Assembly (NCBI GenBank): GCA_041651995.1
Contig: JBAZID010000001.1
Location: 124,001-188,000, forward strand
Length of the DNA stretch: 64,000 bases
Origin: Sulfuricella sp.
GTDB lineage: Bacteria; Pseudomonadota; Gammaproteobacteria; Burkholderiales; Sulfuricellaceae
Direction: 5' to 3'
The translations under genes and the position numbers were made by a program. Shown here piece by piece: positions 8,323-17,299 of the stretch (positions are counted from its first letter, which is position 1; the number at the start of each line of letters is the position of its first letter). The notes beneath the pieces are model-generated. The model did no database searches. It was not told the origin of the DNA and was given only the letters and a program-made list of their open reading frames with translations.

Positions 8323-9906
8323 ATGCACCATTTTGCTCGTAAGCTGGTCGCCACCGCCGTGGCCGCGACCTTCACCCTGTCCGCCACCGTTCCGGCCTTT
8401 GCCGCTGAACCAGTGGTTCAGGGCCCGGAAACTGTATCCGACTGGTGGAATGCCGGTCAGGCCTTTGTTGCCGATAGCAAGAAACTCCACGCCAACAAAC
8501 ACCACGCCAAGAATGTGATCCTCTTCGTGGGCGACGGCATGGGGGTTTCCACCGTCACCGCCTCCCGCATCCTGGAAGGCCAGATGAAAGGTGCCACCGG
8601 CGAGGAAAACCGCCTGTTCTTCGAAACACTTCCCTATGTGGCCCTGTCCAAGACTTATTCCTGGGATCAGCAGACTTCCGACTCCGCTCCTACCATGACC
8701 GCCATGGTCACCGGCTACAAGACTCGCGAAGGCATGCTGTCGGTGAATCACACCACCGCTCGCGGCGAATGCGATGCTGCCGTCGTTGCTGCGAAATCCG
8801 TGCCCACCATTCTCGAACAGGCTGCTGAAGCCGGCAAGGCCACGGGTATCGTTTCTACCGCCCGTATTACTCATGCCACCCCGGCAGCCACCTACGCCCA
8901 CACTCCGGTGCGTGACTGGGAATCCGATGCCAACCTGCCAGCCGGTTGTGGCGTGAAAGATATCGCCCGCCAGTTGATCGAAGCCTCCCCTGCCGTGAAA
9001 AGCAGCCTGAAAGTGGTGCTGGGCGGCGGCCGTGATCAGTTCCGCATGAATACCCAGATTGACCCTGAATACACCACCAAGAAGGGGCAGCGCAAGGATG
9101 GCCGCGATCTGACCGCCGAGTGGGTCAGCAGCCGTAATGTTGTCGCCCCAGGTGCCCAGTTTGTCTGGGACAAGGCTGGCTTTGACGCCGCCAATCCTGC
9201 CTCCACACCTTTCCTGCTGGGTCTGTTCGAGCGTTCACACGTTCAGTACGAGGCAGACCGGGCTGCGGATACCGCTGGCGAGCCTTCCCTGACCGAGATG
9301 ACTGCCAAGTCCATCGAGATGCTGAACAAGAGCAAACAGGGTTTCTTCCTGCATGTTGAAGCTGGCCGTATCGACCATGCCCACCATGCCGGCAACGCCA
9401 AGCGCGCCATGCTGGATACCATCGAATTCGCCAAGGCCATAAAGGCGGCCTACGAGATGACCGATCCGGAAGAAACGCTGATCATCGTGACTGCTGACCA
9501 TAGCCACACCTTCACCATCGCCGGCTATCCCCACCGCGGCAATGACATCCTCGGTCTGGTAAAGGAAGTTCCAGATGTGGATGGCAATTCGCCGGTGAAC
9601 TCCGTGGACAAACTGGGCTTGCCCTACACCACCTTGGGCTACACCAACGGCCCCGGCTGGCGTGATGCCGTGGCCACCGGCCAGAAGCGTCCTGACCTGA
9701 CCGCCGTTGACACCACCGCGCTGGGTTTCCTGCAGGAGGCTGCAATCCCCATGGGTTCCGAGACCCACGCTGGTGAAGACGTCCCCGTCTATGCCAGTGG
9801 CCCAGGTGCCTACCTGGTACGTGGTTCCATGGAACAGAACTGGATCTACCATGTAATGAAAGAGGCTTTCCGCTTGCAGGATAAAAAGCATGACTCCCGC
9901 TTCTGA
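8323..9906 (+). CDS. phoA: Alkaline phosphatase, PhoA family (periplasmic)
   Basis: Start at ATG 8323, eight bases after AAGGA, giving a clean signal peptide (MHHFARKLVATAVAATFTLS, cleavage after AFA). The 527-residue protein has all PF00245 landmarks: NVILFVGDGMG (metal Asp), TSDSAPTMTAM (nucleophile Ser in DSA), HVEAGRIDHAHHAGN (metal ligands) and TADHSHTFTI (Asp-His). The C-terminal ETHAGEDVPVYA supplies the last metal His. It hydrolyses phosphomonoesters in the periplasm. It stands alone with its own terminator and begins a run of phosphatase genes (8.3-17.3 kb). The upstream in-frame extension to 8257 is rejected because it hides the signal peptide. Confidence 0.95.
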   Translation: MHHFARKLVATAVAATFTLSATVPAFAAEPVVQGPETVSDWWNAGQAFVADSKKLHANKHHAKNVILFVGDGMGVSTVTASRILEGQMKGATGEENRLFFETLPYVALSKTYSWDQQTSDSAPTMTAMVTGYKTREGMLSVNHTTARGECDAAVVAAKSVPTILEQAAEAGKATGIVSTARITHATPAATYAHTPVRDWESDANLPAGCGVKDIARQLIEASPAVKSSLKVVLGGGRDQFRMNTQIDPEYTTKKGQRKDGRDLTAEWVSSRNVVAPGAQFVWDKAGFDAANPASTPFLLGLFERSHVQYEADRAADTAGEPSLTEMTAKSIEMLNKSKQGFFLHVEAGRIDHAHHAGNAKRAMLDTIEFAKAIKAAYEMTDPEETLIIVTADHSHTFTIAGYPHRGNDILGLVKEVPDVDGNSPVNSVDKLGLPYTTLGYTNGPGWRDAVATGQKRPDLTAVDTTALGFLQEAAIPMGSETHAGEDVPVYASGPGAYLVRGSMEQNWIYHVMKEAFRLQDKKHDSRF

Positions 9907-9930
9907 GTAAAGTTTGTTCCCATGTAGCAA

Positions 9931-9957
9931 CCGGGGCGTTCGCGCCCCGGTTTTTTT
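9931..9957 (+). terminator. Rho-independent terminator after phoA
   Basis: Perfect 8-bp stem CCGGGGCG-TTCG-CGCCCCGG (9931-9950) with a UUCG-type tetraloop and seven Ts, starting 24 nt after the phoA stop. Confidence 0.95.
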
Positions 9958-9972
9958 CGTTTAGAGAGCGCC

Positions 9973-10701
9973 ATGAAAACCCAATTAATCACCCTGCTCC
10001 TGTTGAGCACCATTTCCATTGCGGCAGTCGCCGCAGACCATCGCCATCCGGACAACGAGCCCGCAAAGACAATGTCCGTTGCGCCAGCGGCAACATCGAT
10101 GCCACCCCTGGCGGCGCGTTTCGAGCTGCACACGGCCGGCCGCGGCGCCGACTGGTTCATGATCCGCGAGCCACAACGCATCGTTACCTTTAATGCCGGC
10201 AGCCGTCAGGGCGAGGTATGGGCCCGCGATGAACAGGGCCGGATCGAATACACCCGGGTATTTGCGGAAGACCGGAAAACCCTCAATTACAACGACGGAC
10301 AACTGAAGACGCTCCACATGGAGCCGGGCTGGGCGCAACTAGCCTCCATCATCAGCCCTGAAGAAGTCACCAAACTGCGCAAGACCGGCGAGCGCAAAGT
10401 AATGGGGCAGCGCGCCCTGATCCTGGAAGGCAATATCGATGGAGTTCGCACCCGCCTGTGGTGGCTGCCGGAACTTCAGCTTCCAGCCCGCCTGGAACGG
10501 GGCAAAGGAAAAACGGCTACCCGGCTGGTGCTGCGCGAGATCCATGCAAAGGCTCCGGCTGCCTGGAACTGGGGCGACGAATCGGTGCTCGACACCTATG
10601 CCAGGCTGGATGCGAGCGATCTGGGAGACATGGAATACGATCCATTCGTCCAGAAAGTGATGCGGCAGGATGGCCACCAGCATGGGCATGGACATCTGTA
10701 G
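9973..10701 (+). CDS. Exported protein of unknown function with His-rich C-terminus
   Basis: 242 residues. A signal peptide is evident (MKTQLITLLLLSTISIAAVA, then ADHRH). The body (about 45-220) has a beta-strand pattern with FELHTAGRGADWFMI and WWLPELQLPARLERGKG, a little like LolA/LolB-type or MucB-like lipid-binding folds, but I cannot place it in a family. Both ends are His-rich (DHRHPD; DGHQHGHGH), suggesting metal binding. The start lies 16 nt after the phoA terminator. Function unknown; the location hints at phosphate or metal acquisition. Confidence 0.7.
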   Translation: MKTQLITLLLLSTISIAAVAADHRHPDNEPAKTMSVAPAATSMPPLAARFELHTAGRGADWFMIREPQRIVTFNAGSRQGEVWARDEQGRIEYTRVFAEDRKTLNYNDGQLKTLHMEPGWAQLASIISPEEVTKLRKTGERKVMGQRALILEGNIDGVRTRLWWLPELQLPARLERGKGKTATRLVLREIHAKAPAAWNWGDESVLDTYARLDASDLGDMEYDPFVQKVMRQDGHQHGHGHL

Positions 10702-10816
10702 GGGTGAAGGGTAAATCAGGTTCGACACTGTTTCGGATTTTTAGCCTTGGCGGTGAAATGCCGTTTTTAAGCCAGATTATCCGTTAGAGATTTGACATGA
10801 AGGAAATCAACAGCTC

Positions 10817-10864
10817 GTAGGTCGGGCTTCAGCCCGAAATTTCGGGCTAAAGCCCGACCTACGA
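10817..10864. repeat. REP-like perfect-arm palindrome
   Basis: Hairpin of about 48 nt with arms CGTAGGTCGGGCTTCAGCCC and its near-perfect complement (GGGCTAAAGCCCGACCTACG), loop GAAATTTC itself palindromic. This kind of GTAGGTCGGGCTT repeat is widespread between genes in beta- and gammaproteobacteria. It may also act as a transcription stop for the preceding gene. Confidence 0.75.
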
Positions 10865-10865
10865 T

Positions 10866-10926
10866 TTACATGCTGATATCTCTTTGTGAACTCTGTGTTC
10901 TCTGTGGCTATCCGCTTTTTCCAGGA
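10866..10926. repeat. Partial copy of the dispersed CCAC(A/G)GAG repeat
   Basis: Contains only the right-hand arm (CTCTGTGTTCTCTGTGG, then GCTTTTTCCAGGAT) of the repeat seen in full at 11603, 15400 and 17299. It ends four bases before the start codon of the lytic transglycosylase, so it supplies that gene's Shine-Dalgarno (CCAGGA). Confidence 0.7.
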
Positions 10927-10929
10927 TAA

Positions 10930-11565
10930 ATGCTCCTCATGCCCCCCCTTCATACCTGGCTGCTTATGCCGATCACCCTGTTGTCGCTGTCCTGGATGGG
11001 TGAGGCCGAGGCGGACATCTACGCATTCACCGACGATCAAGGGGTGCCTCATTTCAGCAATATGCCGGATGACCGGCGTTACACCCTGCTGATGCGAACG
11101 GAATCTGACACGCCATCGCTTGCGCCGCAAGTCAGAACCCGAAATGCGCACCGGCGCAATAATGGCAATCTGTATGCGAGGGAGATCAGCCATGCGGCTT
11201 CATCCAGCCAGCTTGATTCTGCGCTTCTGCATGCAGTGATCACGGTGGAATCCGGCTACAACCCTCGCGCTGTGTCCGGCAAGGGTGCCATGGGGCTGAT
11301 GCAGCTCATGCCGGCTACGGCCAGGCGTTATGGCGCGCTTGACCCTTATGACCCGGCACAAAATATCCGCGCCGGCGCTCTATACCTGCGCGACCTGCTT
11401 GCGCTTTTCAACAACGATATTCAGCTTGCTCTTGCGGCCTACAATGCGGGCGAGAACAACGTGATCAAGTATGGCAATCGTATTCCCCCCTTCCGCGAAA
11501 CGGCCGCTTATGTTCCCAGGGTGATGGCGTTTTACCAGCAGTACCGGCGCGCCTTCCCCGGCTGA
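10930..11565 (+). CDS. Lytic transglycosylase, SLT domain
   Basis: 211 residues. Signal sequence (about 1-30, ending near GEAEA), then a DUF4124-like stretch (DIYAFTDDQGVPHFSNMP), then a soluble lytic transglycosylase domain from about residue 95. Catalytic Glu lies in VITVESGYNPRA; GAMGLMQLMPATA and AAYNAGENNV are the other hallmark motifs. It cleaves the peptidoglycan glycan strand between MurNAc and GlcNAc. The start ATG 10930 follows AGGATAA. Such short SLT proteins often serve secretion or pilus machines; the T2SS-like operon lies 6 kb away, but no direct link is visible. Confidence 0.9.
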   Translation: MLLMPPLHTWLLMPITLLSLSWMGEAEADIYAFTDDQGVPHFSNMPDDRRYTLLMRTESDTPSLAPQVRTRNAHRRNNGNLYAREISHAASSSQLDSALLHAVITVESGYNPRAVSGKGAMGLMQLMPATARRYGALDPYDPAQNIRAGALYLRDLLALFNNDIQLALAAYNAGENNVIKYGNRIPPFRETAAYVPRVMAFYQQYRRAFPG

Positions 11566-11602
11566 GAGGCAGGCTGGAATGTAATGGGTTGCGCTTGCTG
11601 GT

Positions 11603-11776
11603 TTATCCTGAAAACCTCAGTTCAAGCCACAGAGCTCACAGAGAGCACAGAGAAGTCAGGGGCTTGTCCACGTTTGCCAGTCCCACCCGCCGGGTGAGCC
11701 GCAAACAAGATGTAACAGGCCGATTTCTCTCTGCGAACTCTGTGAGCTCTGTGGCTATCTGCTTTTTCCAGGTTTA
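11603..11776. repeat. Dispersed imperfect palindromic repeat, copy 2
   Basis: Left end TTATCCTGAAAACCTCAG and CCACAGAGCTCACAGAGAG; right end CTCTGTGAGCTCTGTGG and GCTTTTTCCAGGTTTA. The two halves are imperfect inverted copies. The right end includes the stop codon of the 5'-nucleotidase gene on the other strand. A central CCCACCCGCCGGGTG stretch matches the hairpin position of copies 3 and 4. Confidence 0.75.
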
Positions 11777-13759
11777 TATCGCTGCCGGGCAGGTGACGGC
11801 CTTGACGATACGATTCTGCTGACCCGGAGCCACAGGGCTATGTGCCGTGAAGTAATCCTGCATGGAGTCCAGATCCAATGCGCCACCGAGTTGATCGAGG
11901 CCCAGGTTGAACACGCTGAAATTATCGCCGCCGCTGGCCAGGAAGGAATTCATCGTCACCCGGTAACTGGCCAGCTTGTCGATGGCCACGCCATTAAGCT
12001 TGACACTGCCGTCACAGACGAAATGCCCGCCTTTTTGCGCGGCGAAATTGGCCGCCGTGGTGTCGAAAGTATGCTGGTAGCCAAACCCGCCGGACACTTG
12101 CAGAATGCGTGAATAAGGCTGGATGGCGCCCCACTGCTGCTCCAGCAGATCATAAATCTGCTGCCCGGTAAGGGTCTTGGTCACCAGCGAATTGCCGAAC
12201 GGCTGCACGGTGAAGGCCTCACCATAAGTCACCACGCCATCGCCCTCGCCAGCGGCGCTGGCAGGGTAGGAAAAGTCAGCGCGCAGACCACCCGGATTCA
12301 TGAAGGCAATCACCGCGCCACCCAGTTCCGCGGGGGCTGTGGATTCCAGTTGGGCGTCGGCAATCACGTCGCCCAAAGCCGATTCGCCACCGGCGTTCAT
12401 GGTACGAGTGATGGCGGCGGTGATGTTGCCCAGGGCCTGGTTCGCGATAGGTGCGGCAAGCGCTGCATAGTTGCTTACCAGGGTGGTCAGGCTATCCACT
12501 GGCGTCACAACACCCGGGGTACGATCAACGATCAGGTTGCTGGCATTCACTTCGATCACATCGCGGGTTGCGGTGTTCAGGGTCAGCTCAATTTCGCTGA
12601 CCAGCCGGCCATAGTTGCCCGCGCTGGTAACCGGGATGGCTCGACCGGCGCTGTTGGGCAGGTTGCACAGATAGGCCTGATGGGTGTGGCCGCTGATTAC
12701 CAGATCCACCGCGTTGTCCAGGCGGCTGACAATATCGGCGATGGGTCCGGAAATGCCGGGGCAGTTTGTGTAATTGCCGGTAGTTACGCCGCCTTCATGT
12801 ATCAGCACCACCACGGCTTTGACACCCCTGGCTTCAAGCCGTGGAATGAGTGCGTTGACGGTATCGGCCTCGTCCCTGAACTCCAGAGTGGAAATGCCGC
12901 TGGGCGTGACGATGCTGGGCGTGCCTTTCAGTGTCATGCCGATGAAAGCGACCTTGTTGCCCTTGAAATTCTTGATGCCGTAGGCAGGAAAAAGGGTTTC
13001 GCCATCGGATTTTTCGACCACGTTTGCAGCCAGGAAGTTGAATTTTGCTCCTTCAAATGGGTACGGTGTGCCGACCAGCTCACCTTTGCAGGAATTGATG
13101 TCTGTGGGATGGCAGCCGCCATTCTGCATGCGCAGCAGCTCGTCACGGCCTTCGTCGAATTCATGGTTGCCCACGGCATTGAAGTCCAGCCCCAGGATGT
13201 TCATGCCCTCGATGGTGGGTTCGTCATGGAACAATGCAGAAGTCAGGGGGGAAGCGCCAATCAGGTCACCGGCGGAGACGGTAACGCTGTTGGGGGATTT
13301 GGCCCGGATATTCCGGACATAGGCCGCGAGGTAGTCGATACCGCCGGAAGGGAGAGCGACATTGGAGGTGTTTCTATAGGTGCCGGGGCTTTGCAGGTTG
13401 CCGTGAAAATCGTTAAAAGCGGCGATGGTTACCAACATCGTGTTGCCTACATCGGAACGGGCTGCTGCCTGCATCAGCCTGGAGCGTTCCTGTTCCGTGA
13501 TCAGCCTGCTCCATTGCCAATGCCGGCTCTGCCTCGACAGTGTGGCGACGAATTCACCGTGGCTACCCCAGTTAGCGCCTTCAGCGATGCTATCCACAAT
13601 CAGATCGTTAAGGCAGGAGCCGGCGACGGGTTTGTTGACCACGCCGCTATTGATGGCACCCGTGAATACGGTGCCACGTTCATCCATGCAGGTGGCGTGT
13701 GCGTTGGCATTGAAGGCCAGCAGCAGCGCGATGGCCAAAGGTTTGATGACATGGTGCAT
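11774..13759 (-). CDS. 5'-nucleotidase / metallophosphatase family exported protein
   Basis: 661 residues. Start ATG 13759 follows AGGAGAA and gives a signal peptide (MHHVIKPLAIALLLAFNANA, cleavage after AHA). About 85 residues of unassigned sequence come next, then a calcineurin-like metallophosphatase domain: TIAAFNDFHGN (first metal Asp-His), GNHEFDEG (Asn-His) and ISGHTHQAYLC (GHTH). A C-terminal 5_nucleotid_C domain follows (about 430-620), with NPGGLRADF and TVQPFGNSL. This is the UshA/NutA architecture, so it probably releases phosphate from nucleotides or related esters in the periplasm. It runs opposite to its phosphatase neighbours. Confidence 0.92.
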   Translation of the reverse strand: MHHVIKPLAIALLLAFNANAHATCMDERGTVFTGAINSGVVNKPVAGSCLNDLIVDSIAEGANWGSHGEFVATLSRQSRHWQWSRLITEQERSRLMQAAARSDVGNTMLVTIAAFNDFHGNLQSPGTYRNTSNVALPSGGIDYLAAYVRNIRAKSPNSVTVSAGDLIGASPLTSALFHDEPTIEGMNILGLDFNAVGNHEFDEGRDELLRMQNGGCHPTDINSCKGELVGTPYPFEGAKFNFLAANVVEKSDGETLFPAYGIKNFKGNKVAFIGMTLKGTPSIVTPSGISTLEFRDEADTVNALIPRLEARGVKAVVVLIHEGGVTTGNYTNCPGISGPIADIVSRLDNAVDLVISGHTHQAYLCNLPNSAGRAIPVTSAGNYGRLVSEIELTLNTATRDVIEVNASNLIVDRTPGVVTPVDSLTTLVSNYAALAAPIANQALGNITAAITRTMNAGGESALGDVIADAQLESTAPAELGGAVIAFMNPGGLRADFSYPASAAGEGDGVVTYGEAFTVQPFGNSLVTKTLTGQQIYDLLEQQWGAIQPYSRILQVSGGFGYQHTFDTTAANFAAQKGGHFVCDGSVKLNGVAIDKLASYRVTMNSFLASGGDNFSVFNLGLDQLGGALDLDSMQDYFTAHSPVAPGQQNRIVKAVTCPAAI

Positions 13760-14247
13760 GAATTTCTCCTGAATTTGATCTGCATTTGATGGACCGTATG
13801 CAACCCGGCCGGCGTAATGAATTATTACGAAGCAATATGTCAGGCACTCGATGGCACCGCTGCGTTTGAATGAGTCGTTAGGACTATAGAGCCCGGGCCA
13901 TGGAGCGGACTTCCCTGCGTATGCCCCTATTTCCCGGGACTCAGATCAATGGCATGGCGGGTCATGCCAGAAAGCCAATTTGCGGCAGTCTTGAAGGTGT
14001 AGTTACCCGGCGCACCCTGTGCAAGAGAAACATTCGCCGGTCAGGTGGTGGCGATAGGCTGATTGCCTGCGCCGACGCTGGAAAGTGATCGTCATGGTCC
14101 GAAATACCCGGCCAGCTGAATCCTTCTGTCACATGGTTTGGATAAGCTGGCTTCGCAGTAACGCGCTGTTGCTCGCCGGGCTGGGGTTGGTTGGCTTCGC
14201 CACGCACCGCCGTCATTGATTTTCACATCCACTGGAGAACCCGTCTT
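13760..14247. other. Divergent intergenic region between two phosphatase genes
   Basis: 488 nt. It holds the promoter of the minus-strand 5'-nucleotidase near 13760-13860 and, at 14083-14159, the first copy of the 77-bp module shared with the PhoX-type gene. No credible ORF is seen in between. Confidence 0.6.
14083..14159 (+). promoter_or_regulatory. 77-bp shared upstream module, copy A
   Basis: Matches 15676-15752 at 70 of 77 positions with no gap. It ends 88 nt before the metallophosphoesterase ATG. It contains CCGAAATACCCGGCCAG and CTGTCACATGG; CTGTCAC equals one Pho-box half-site, but the second half-site is poor. I read it as a shared promoter/operator module, or else a small repeat. 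Confidence 0.55.
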
Positions 14248-15285
14248 ATGAAATCGTATCTTCTCACCGGCCTTGCCGCCGCTTTGTGTTTTTCGCTCGT
14301 CGCGCCTGTCGGCGCGAATGGCGTGGTTAGCTCACCCGGCCTTGAGCAATCGTTCGCGTTGATCGGCGACGTGCCTTATGGTGTCGCGGCCGAAGCCAAG
14401 TTCGACAATGTAATCGACAGCATCAACCATGCGCCGCGTGTGCGTTTTGTGGTGCATACCGGCGACGTCAAGGCGGGCAGCGAGCGCTGCGACGACGAGC
14501 TGCTGCAAAAGCGCTACAACCAGTTCCAGAAGCTGGATGACGGCGTCATCGTCACGCCCGGCGACAACGACTGGACCGATTGTCATCGCACCAATAACGG
14601 CGGGTATCTGCCGACCGAGCGGCTTGCCAAGTTCCGCGAAATCTTCTATCCGCTTCATGGACTCAGCAGCGGCCAGCATCGCTTCCGCGTCCGCACGCAG
14701 GCGAACATGGCCGGTTACGGCGACTACGTTGAAAATACAATGTGGAGCTTTAACGGGGCGATGATGGCGACTGTCCACGTGGTCGGCAGCAACAACGGAC
14801 TCGACCCCTGGAACCAGATCGATTCGAGCGACAGCTACGACACACCGCGACCCGACCGCTTGGCCGAAGTCACAGCGCGCGAGACCGCCGCGCTGGCCTG
14901 GATCGACGAAGTGTTCGCGCAGGCACAAGCGCACCGCAGCGCCGGCGTGATGATCGCAATGCAGGCCAACATGAATCTCGACCTGCTCACGACTGATCGG
15001 AAGCGGCAAGGTTTCAACAAGGTGATCGACCGCATCACGCAGCATGCCATCGCTTTCGGCAAGCCGGTGCTGGTGGCGCACGGCGACACCCACTACTTCC
15101 GCCTCGACAAGCCCTACAGCGCGCCGATCCTGCCCACGGGCATGGCAATGGTGGAGAACCTCTCACGCGTGGAAAATTTTGGCGCGCAGGACATGCATTG
15201 GGTGGAGGTCTTTGTCAACCCGCGCGATCTCAACGTGTTTCACATTGAATCGCGGATTGTTCGGGACAATTTGTTCACGCGCTAA
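14248..15285 (+). CDS. Secreted calcineurin-like metallophosphoesterase
   Basis: Start ATG 14248 gives a signal peptide (MKSYLLTGLAAALCFSLVAP, cleavage after GANG or nearby); 345 residues. Metallophosphoesterase landmarks are present: ALIGDVPYG, VVHTGDVKAG, TPGDNDWTDC (Asn-Asp variant of GNHD) and LVAHGDTHYF (GH/GDxH). The DVPYG version is typical of a bacterial subgroup of unknown substrate. It lies between the 5'-nucleotidase and the PhoX-type gene and carries the same 77-bp upstream module as the latter, which suggests joint control. Product expected in the periplasm or outside the cell. Confidence 0.85.
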   Translation: MKSYLLTGLAAALCFSLVAPVGANGVVSSPGLEQSFALIGDVPYGVAAEAKFDNVIDSINHAPRVRFVVHTGDVKAGSERCDDELLQKRYNQFQKLDDGVIVTPGDNDWTDCHRTNNGGYLPTERLAKFREIFYPLHGLSSGQHRFRVRTQANMAGYGDYVENTMWSFNGAMMATVHVVGSNNGLDPWNQIDSSDSYDTPRPDRLAEVTARETAALAWIDEVFAQAQAHRSAGVMIAMQANMNLDLLTTDRKRQGFNKVIDRITQHAIAFGKPVLVAHGDTHYFRLDKPYSAPILPTGMAMVENLSRVENFGAQDMHWVEVFVNPRDLNVFHIESRIVRDNLFTR

Positions 15286-15399
15286 TTCTCGTGTGAACTA
15301 AAATTGGCGTGGCACGTGTCCCCGAAGGGGGCACCTTGCCACCGCAATTATCCCCAGGGCACTTCGCCCCCGAAAAACGTGGCTGTACAGGGCCTGGTT

Positions 15400-15617
15400 T
15401 ATTAATCCTAAAATTCAGATCAATCACCACGGAGGGCACGGAAAATACGGAGAAGCGGGGTAAGCAGGGATGGGCGACTTGTCGCCCAACTCGCAAAGGC
15501 AATTTGCTGTCTTCCGGGCACTCACCCGATGGGTGAAATGCCCAATATTCCGCAATACCTTGTTTTGACTCCGTGTTCTCCGTGCACTCCGTGGCCAACC
15601 GCTTTTTCCAGCTTAAT
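15400..15617. repeat. Dispersed imperfect palindromic repeat, copy 3
   Basis: Left arm CACCACGGAGGGCACGG, right arm CTCCGTGCACTCCGTGG followed by GCTTTTTCCAGCTTAA. The interior, from GCGGGGTAAGCAGGGATGGG to CGCAAAGGCA, is nearly identical to copy 4 at 17299-17514, with a small CACCCGATGGGTG hairpin. It sits between the metallophosphoesterase and the PhoX-type gene. No gene is supported in 15286-15826. Confidence 0.8.
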
Positions 15618-15675
15618 CTCAGCCGAAATGACCGGCCACGCTCCACCTAAATCCGCGATTACGTTCGTCCAAGAT

Positions 15676-15752
15676 AAGTGATCGCCATGGGCCGAAATAC
15701 TCGGCCAGCTGAATCCTCCTGTCACATTGTCTGGTTAAGCTGGCTTCGCAGT
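15676..15752 (+). promoter_or_regulatory. 77-bp shared upstream module, copy B
   Basis: Second copy of the module at 14083-14159 (seven mismatches). It ends 74 nt before the PhoX-type start codon. It contains CCTGTCACATTGTCTGGTTA, one good and one poor Pho-box-like half-site. The similar distance to the start codon in both copies argues for a promoter role. Confidence 0.55.
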
Positions 15753-15826
15753 TCAGGCTCGGATCACGATGCCACTGCTTTAATTTCCAACTTGTCACTT
15801 GTTAATGTTGTTTAAGGAGTTTTCAA

Positions 15827-17299
15827 ATGAATCACATGTTCATGCGTTCCGCACTTGCCGTTGCTTTGGCTTCGGCGTTTTCCGCCAATGTCGCACTGGC
15901 AGACGACGATTTCGACGGTTTTGCTTACAAGAAAGATTTCGGCGCCATGGTGGAGCACCTGCTACACGCACAATCCGAGAAGCTGTTCGGTTTCGACCAG
16001 CCGTTGCAGGAATCCGCACCCGCCACCACCGGTGCCTACCGGACGCTGGAACAGAAAGCCATGGATCAGGTGCTGGTGGCCAAAGGCTTGAAGGTGGAAT
16101 ACCTGACTCGCAACGCTGCGAACAGCACTGACATGATGGCGTTTTTCCCCGCAGAAAAACCTACCCATCTGATTTCCTGTATCGAAGGCAGCCGTGCCGA
16201 GGTGGTTCCAGGCAAATACAATCCATCCGTTCAGAGTATCAATCTCGCGACCGGGCAAGTTGAAACGATCCTGCGCGGCATGAGCGGTTGCGACGGCATC
16301 CGTACCACACCATGGGGCACGATTCTTGCCACTGAAGAAAAAACCGATGGCGGCGCCTATGAAATCCTCAACCCGCTCAACGTGACCAATCAGACCGTGC
16401 TTGACCGCAGTACTGGCGCTGTAACCGACCCGGCGAACATCGTCAAGCGTACCGCCTTGCCGGCCATGGCCTGGGAAGGTTTGGCAGTTTTGCCGAGCGG
16501 TGTCGTGATAGCCGGTGATGAGCTGCGCCCCGGCACTGCCGCTGCGGATGTCGATGGCGGCGCCATTTTCAAATTCGTGCCCCTGACGCCCCGTACCGGC
16601 AATGATAAAATCGGCAATCTGGCCGACTCGCCCCTGGCCTTTGGTTCCGTTTATGCGATGCAGGTTTCATGCGTGAACAATAAACAGCAGATTGGTCAGG
16701 GATGCGAAATCGGCAATGCCGCCTGGGTGCCTGTCAATGCAGCGACTGCACGGATCGATGCTGACCTGAATGGCGCTACCGGTTTCTATCGCCCTGAAGA
16801 CCTGCATCAGGATCCGATGTATGCCGATGCCGCCAATCCGGAAGCAGTCCGTGTCTGCTGGACCAACACCGGTAACGAAGGCGCCGTCAATTACGCTGAA
16901 GTGGTGTGCGGCGTGGACAACGAGCCCTTGATTGCCGATAGCGCCAGGCGCACGGTGGTGGTGAACCGTCTTGTTGAAGGGGATGCCGATTTCAATTCCT
17001 TCGACAATCTGGATTTCCAGCCCAAGACCGGCAATCTGTACGTGATCGAGGACCACTCCAATGGCGATATCTTTGCTTGTCTGCCAGATGGTGCTGACCG
17101 CGACATCAAGGCGGATGGTTGCGTGAAAATGCTGTCAGTGAAGGATTCCAGCGCTGAGCCAACCGGCTTCATCTTCTCTGCCGATGGTTCGACGGCTTAC
17201 GTATCGATTCAGCACTCCAACGATACCAACATGCCGAAAGTTGATGATTATGGTACCGACGACATCATCAAAATCAGCGGCTTCAAGGTCAAGAAATAA
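15827..17299 (+). CDS. PhoX/DUF839 family exported phosphatase-like protein
   Basis: 490 residues; ATG 15827 follows AAGGAG. Signal peptide MNHMFMRSALAVALASAFSA, cleavage near VALA-DD. The DUF839 pattern is clear: GCDGIRTTPWGTILATEE, AWEGLAVLPSGVVIAGDE, GAIFKFVPLTP, then VIEDHSNGDIFACLPDG and PTGFIFSADGSTAYVSIQHS at the end of the propeller. PhoX-type enzymes are Ca/Fe-dependent periplasmic alkaline phosphatases with a beta-propeller. The signal peptide has no twin-arginine motif, unlike classical PhoX, so export is probably Sec-dependent and this may be a DUF839 relative with another substrate. Confidence 0.85.
   Translation: MNHMFMRSALAVALASAFSANVALADDDFDGFAYKKDFGAMVEHLLHAQSEKLFGFDQPLQESAPATTGAYRTLEQKAMDQVLVAKGLKVEYLTRNAANSTDMMAFFPAEKPTHLISCIEGSRAEVVPGKYNPSVQSINLATGQVETILRGMSGCDGIRTTPWGTILATEEKTDGGAYEILNPLNVTNQTVLDRSTGAVTDPANIVKRTALPAMAWEGLAVLPSGVVIAGDELRPGTAAADVDGGAIFKFVPLTPRTGNDKIGNLADSPLAFGSVYAMQVSCVNNKQQIGQGCEIGNAAWVPVNAATARIDADLNGATGFYRPEDLHQDPMYADAANPEAVRVCWTNTGNEGAVNYAEVVCGVDNEPLIADSARRTVVVNRLVEGDADFNSFDNLDFQPKTGNLYVIEDHSNGDIFACLPDGADRDIKADGCVKMLSVKDSSAEPTGFIFSADGSTAYVSIQHSNDTNMPKVDDYGTDDIIKISGFKVKK

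Noticed and set aside
12350..13789. Long plus-strand frame (479 codons) opposite the 5'-nucleotidase
   Set aside because: It is the antisense shadow of a clear metallophosphatase/5'-nucleotidase gene in GC-rich DNA.
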